A stretch of DNA of 7,910 bases from Spirochaeta sp. (GTDB lineage: Bacteria; Spirochaetota; Spirochaetia; DSM-27196; Alkalispirochaetaceae). Position 1 is the first letter of the stretch; every line of letters begins with the position of its first letter. Where the stretch lies: the NCBI GenBank assembly GCA_007117185.1, contig SKHA01000020.1, positions 1 through 7,910 of the forward strand, given 5' to 3'. Below, in pieces: positions 6,124 to 7,910 of the stretch. Both the position numbers and the translations under genes were made by a program. The notes under the pieces are model-generated. The model saw nothing but the letters and a program-made list of their open reading frames with translations. It was not told the origin of the DNA and searched no databases.

Positions 6124-6806
6124 CCCCGCTCCAGAAACAGGGTTCGCCCTGCCCGCTCGGCCAATGCCGGGTTGTGGGTGACCACCAGCAGGGTCTTTCC
6201 AAACTCAGAGGCCAGCGCCAGCAGCGTATCCTCTACCACCCGGGAGTTGCGGTCGTCCAGGTTTCCGGTGGGTTCATCCGCAAGAATGAGCATCGGGTCA
6301 TTGATCAGCGCCCGGGCGGCGGCCACCCGTTGCCGTTCACCCCCGGACAGCTGTGGCGGCAGGTGCTGCAGTCGGTCCTGAAGCCCCACTTGCGCCAGTA
6401 GTCCTTCGGCGCGCTCCTGCACATCCCGACGCCGACGGTTCTGCATCAGAGCCGGAAGCATCACGTTTTCCAGGGTGGTAAAATCCCGCAGCAGGTAGTG
6501 AAACTGGAAGATAAGACCGACGGTGAGCGCCCGGTAGCGCGTCAGCTGCTGCTCTCCCAGTTGTTCCACCCGTTTATCTCCCACATGGATCGCGCCGGAA
6601 TCAGGTAGATCCAACCCGGCGATAAGCCCCAGCAGGGTACTCTTACCGCTGCCGCTCTCTCCGGTGATGGAGACCACCTCGCCGGAGCGGACCGTCAGGT
6701 TGATTCCCGTCAGGACGTGAAGTCGTTCGCTCCCGTTGGGGAAGCTCTTGCACAGGTCCTCCACCGCAAGTGCGACCCCACGATCCGGGGATGTCTCGTT
6801 ATTCAC
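6105..6806 (-). CDS. lolD: LolD-type ABC transporter ATP-binding protein
   Basis: This 233-residue ATPase powers the lipoprotein-releasing complex from the cytoplasmic face. Motifs in order are Walker A GESGSGKST (49-57), Q-loop Gln101 in IFQFHYLLRDFTTLENV, ABC signature LSGGERQR (153-160), Walker B LILADEPT (173-180), D-loop GNLD (181-184) and switch His211. The QFHYLL-DFT-LENV stretch closely resembles E. coli LolD, and the two flanking LolC/LolE-type permeases support the same call. I chose GTG at 6806 as the start: it overlaps the upstream permease stop by 8 bases (GTGAATAA), has GGAG ten bases upstream, and gives the usual family length. The same frame is open further upstream, with another possible start at 6854, but that would add an unusual N-terminal extension inside the previous gene. 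All catalytic residues are present. Other MacB/FtsE-like ATPases are the alternative. Confidence 0.93.
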   Translation of the reverse strand: MNNETSPDRGVALAVEDLCKSFPNGSERLHVLTGINLTVRSGEVVSITGESGSGKSTLLGLIAGLDLPDSGAIHVGDKRVEQLGEQQLTRYRALTVGLIFQFHYLLRDFTTLENVMLPALMQNRRRRDVQERAEGLLAQVGLQDRLQHLPPQLSGGERQRVAAARALINDPMLILADEPTGNLDDRNSRVVEDTLLALASEFGKTLLVVTHNPALAERAGRTLFLERGCLVTT

Positions 6807-7910
6807 TGCGCAGTATCTCCATAGGACCCCTGGTACCAACCGATCGTGCCGCAATCGTCGCGGCAGCCACGGAAATCCCCAGCGATCCGAACGCGATAAG
6901 GAAGAGTTCTTCCGGCAGGATTCGCACCGGAACCTCCAGCAGATAGAAGTACGCCGGGGAGAAGACCCGTACGCCCTGATCAGAAAGCAGGGATGTCACC
7001 GTTTCCAGCAGGTCAAATATTCCGTTCACGTTCACCGAGAGAGTCACCCCCACGATGATCCCCGCCAGAGTCCCTACCAGTCCGATCATCCACCCCTCCA
7101 ATACAAAGACATTCCGTACCTGCCGAGGCGACGCCCCAAGAGCGCGCATGATCGCGATCTCCTCGCTGCGCTCCATGACGCTGCGTCGCAGCAGCTGGTA
7201 GATATTTCCGGCCACCACCAGAAACATCATCCCGATCAGGAAGACCATCATCGCTTTCTCCACCCGCAACGCCCCGAAAATACCGCGGTTGTACTCCCGC
7301 CAGGAGACCACCGGAAAGTCGGTGAGCCCGGTGATTTGCTCCGCTGCGGCCATGTCACCAAATCGGTTGTCCAGCTTCACCCCCAGCGTGATCCGGTCCT
7401 GCGCGTCCAGCGCTGTCACGGCGGTGTCCAGGGAGATGAACCCCCAGGTGCGATCAAAATCCAGGTAGCCTGTGCGGAACAGACCGGTCACCACCAGTTC
7501 CTGTTCTGTGGGTCGCGTCCCACCTCCAGGAATGTGGGTCACCGAGATCGCATCACCGGGGCGTACCGCCAGGCTGCGGGCCAGCTCCGTCCCCAGAACA
7601 ACGGTCCGCCCCCGCGTAAGATCAAATGCACCGGACACCATCTCCAGCTGTTGGGCAGCTCCAGGGTCATCCTGAAGCCACCGCGGCGGGACCGCCCTCA
7701 GGACAATACCCTCTGTTTCCGGCCAGAACCCCCGCGCCAAGGTTTGAATCTCCAGAACCGGAGAGACCACCGCCACGCCACGAAGCCCCAGAATCCGGCG
7801 CTGCAGCGCTTCCAGCGGTTGCAGGTCCTGCGCCAGAGTCCGGTCTGTCTCCACTCTGAGATGATAGGAGTTGACCTCCAGAATGCTCTCTATCGTACCC
7901 AGCTGAAAGC
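6799..7910 (-). CDS. LolC/LolE-family ABC transporter permease (first subunit, 5' end outside window)
   Basis: The frame is open from the right edge to a TAA at 6801-6799, giving 369 residues of a longer protein. It enters the window as FQLGTIESILEVNSYHLRVE, which aligns with residues about 51-70 of the second permease. Only the N-terminal cytoplasmic stretch and first membrane helix, roughly 45-50 residues, should therefore be missing. A periplasmic domain comes first, then three hydrophobic segments at about 219-240, 267-292 and 330-352 of the visible part. ERSEEIAIMRALGASPRQV (about 246-264) is the coupling motif contacting LolD, and the tail is GPMEILRSE. It should pair with the downstream permease and LolD as the lipoprotein extractor. 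By E. coli gene order it would be lolC, but LolC and LolE cannot be separated confidently. The stop overlaps the lolD start by 8 bases. Confidence 0.88.
   Translation of the reverse strand, partial: FQLGTIESILEVNSYHLRVETDRTLAQDLQPLEALQRRILGLRGVAVVSPVLEIQTLARGFWPETEGIVLRAVPPRWLQDDPGAAQQLEMVSGAFDLTRGRTVVLGTELARSLAVRPGDAISVTHIPGGGTRPTEQELVVTGLFRTGYLDFDRTWGFISLDTAVTALDAQDRITLGVKLDNRFGDMAAAEQITGLTDFPVVSWREYNRGIFGALRVEKAMMVFLIGMMFLVVAGNIYQLLRRSVMERSEEIAIMRALGASPRQVRNVFVLEGWMIGLVGTLAGIIVGVTLSVNVNGIFDLLETVTSLLSDQGVRVFSPAYFYLLEVPVRILPEELFLIAFGSLGISVAAATIAARSVGTRGPMEILRSE
6817..6820 (-). promoter_or_regulatory. ribosome site selecting the lolD GTG start
   Basis: On the minus strand GGAG lies ten bases before the GTG at 6806 and supports that start over the in-frame one at 6854. 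It lies within the last codons of the upstream permease gene, so ribosomes finishing that gene could re-initiate here. Confidence 0.65.

Noticed and set aside
6807..6854. Upstream start for lolD at 6854.
   Set aside because: It adds 16 residues unlike LolD inside the previous gene, whereas the GTG at 6806 has a ribosome site and gives the usual length.
7852..7854. GTG at 7854 as the start of the first permease.
   Set aside because: The frame is open to the window edge, and the extra residues match the second permease, so the true start lies outside.

Overview
The window is about 60% GC by eye. It is packed with genes on the minus strand only, so transcription runs from position 7910 toward position 1. 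Seven genes form one apparently continuous array, most of them overlapping or nearly touching: a LolC/LolE-type permease (5' end outside the window), the LolD ATPase, a second LolC/LolE-type permease, an McsA-like zinc-finger/UVR protein, an McsB-like protein, the ClpC unfoldase, and a GNAT-like protein cut off by the left edge. No RNA gene, insertion sequence, CRISPR array or convincing terminator was seen.

Organism: a lipoprotein-release (LolCDE) system implies an outer membrane, while an mcsA-mcsB-clpC cluster is best known from Gram-positive Bacillota. A diderm carrying both, with this base composition, fits a GC-rich spirochaete (Spirochaetota). This is an inference; no rRNA or other firm taxonomic marker is present.

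Layout from upstream (right) to downstream (left): 7910-4795 holds lolC-type, lolD and lolE-type, which should form one inner-membrane ABC complex that extracts lipoproteins for transport to the outer membrane. 4794-4736 is the only real intergenic gap (59 bases). It contains a possible extended -10 promoter that would start an almost leaderless mcsA message. 4735-621 holds mcsA, mcsB and clpC, a protein-quality-control module. 624-1 holds the start of a GNAT-like gene, coupled to clpC by an ATGA overlap.

The most unusual content is in the Mcs module. The McsB homologue keeps the family's overall sequence pattern but seems to have lost nearly every residue that binds ATP and guanidino groups in protein-arginine kinases, so it looks like a pseudokinase. 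The McsA homologue lacks the N-terminal zinc finger of the Bacillus protein. ClpC, in contrast, looks fully competent: both ATPase sites, the ClpP-docking VGF and the two glutamates of the phosphoarginine pocket are all present. No CtsR gene precedes the cluster. In addition, the 11 bases just before the mcsA start codon are perfectly complementary to the clpC Shine-Dalgarno region 1.5 kb downstream in the same transcript.
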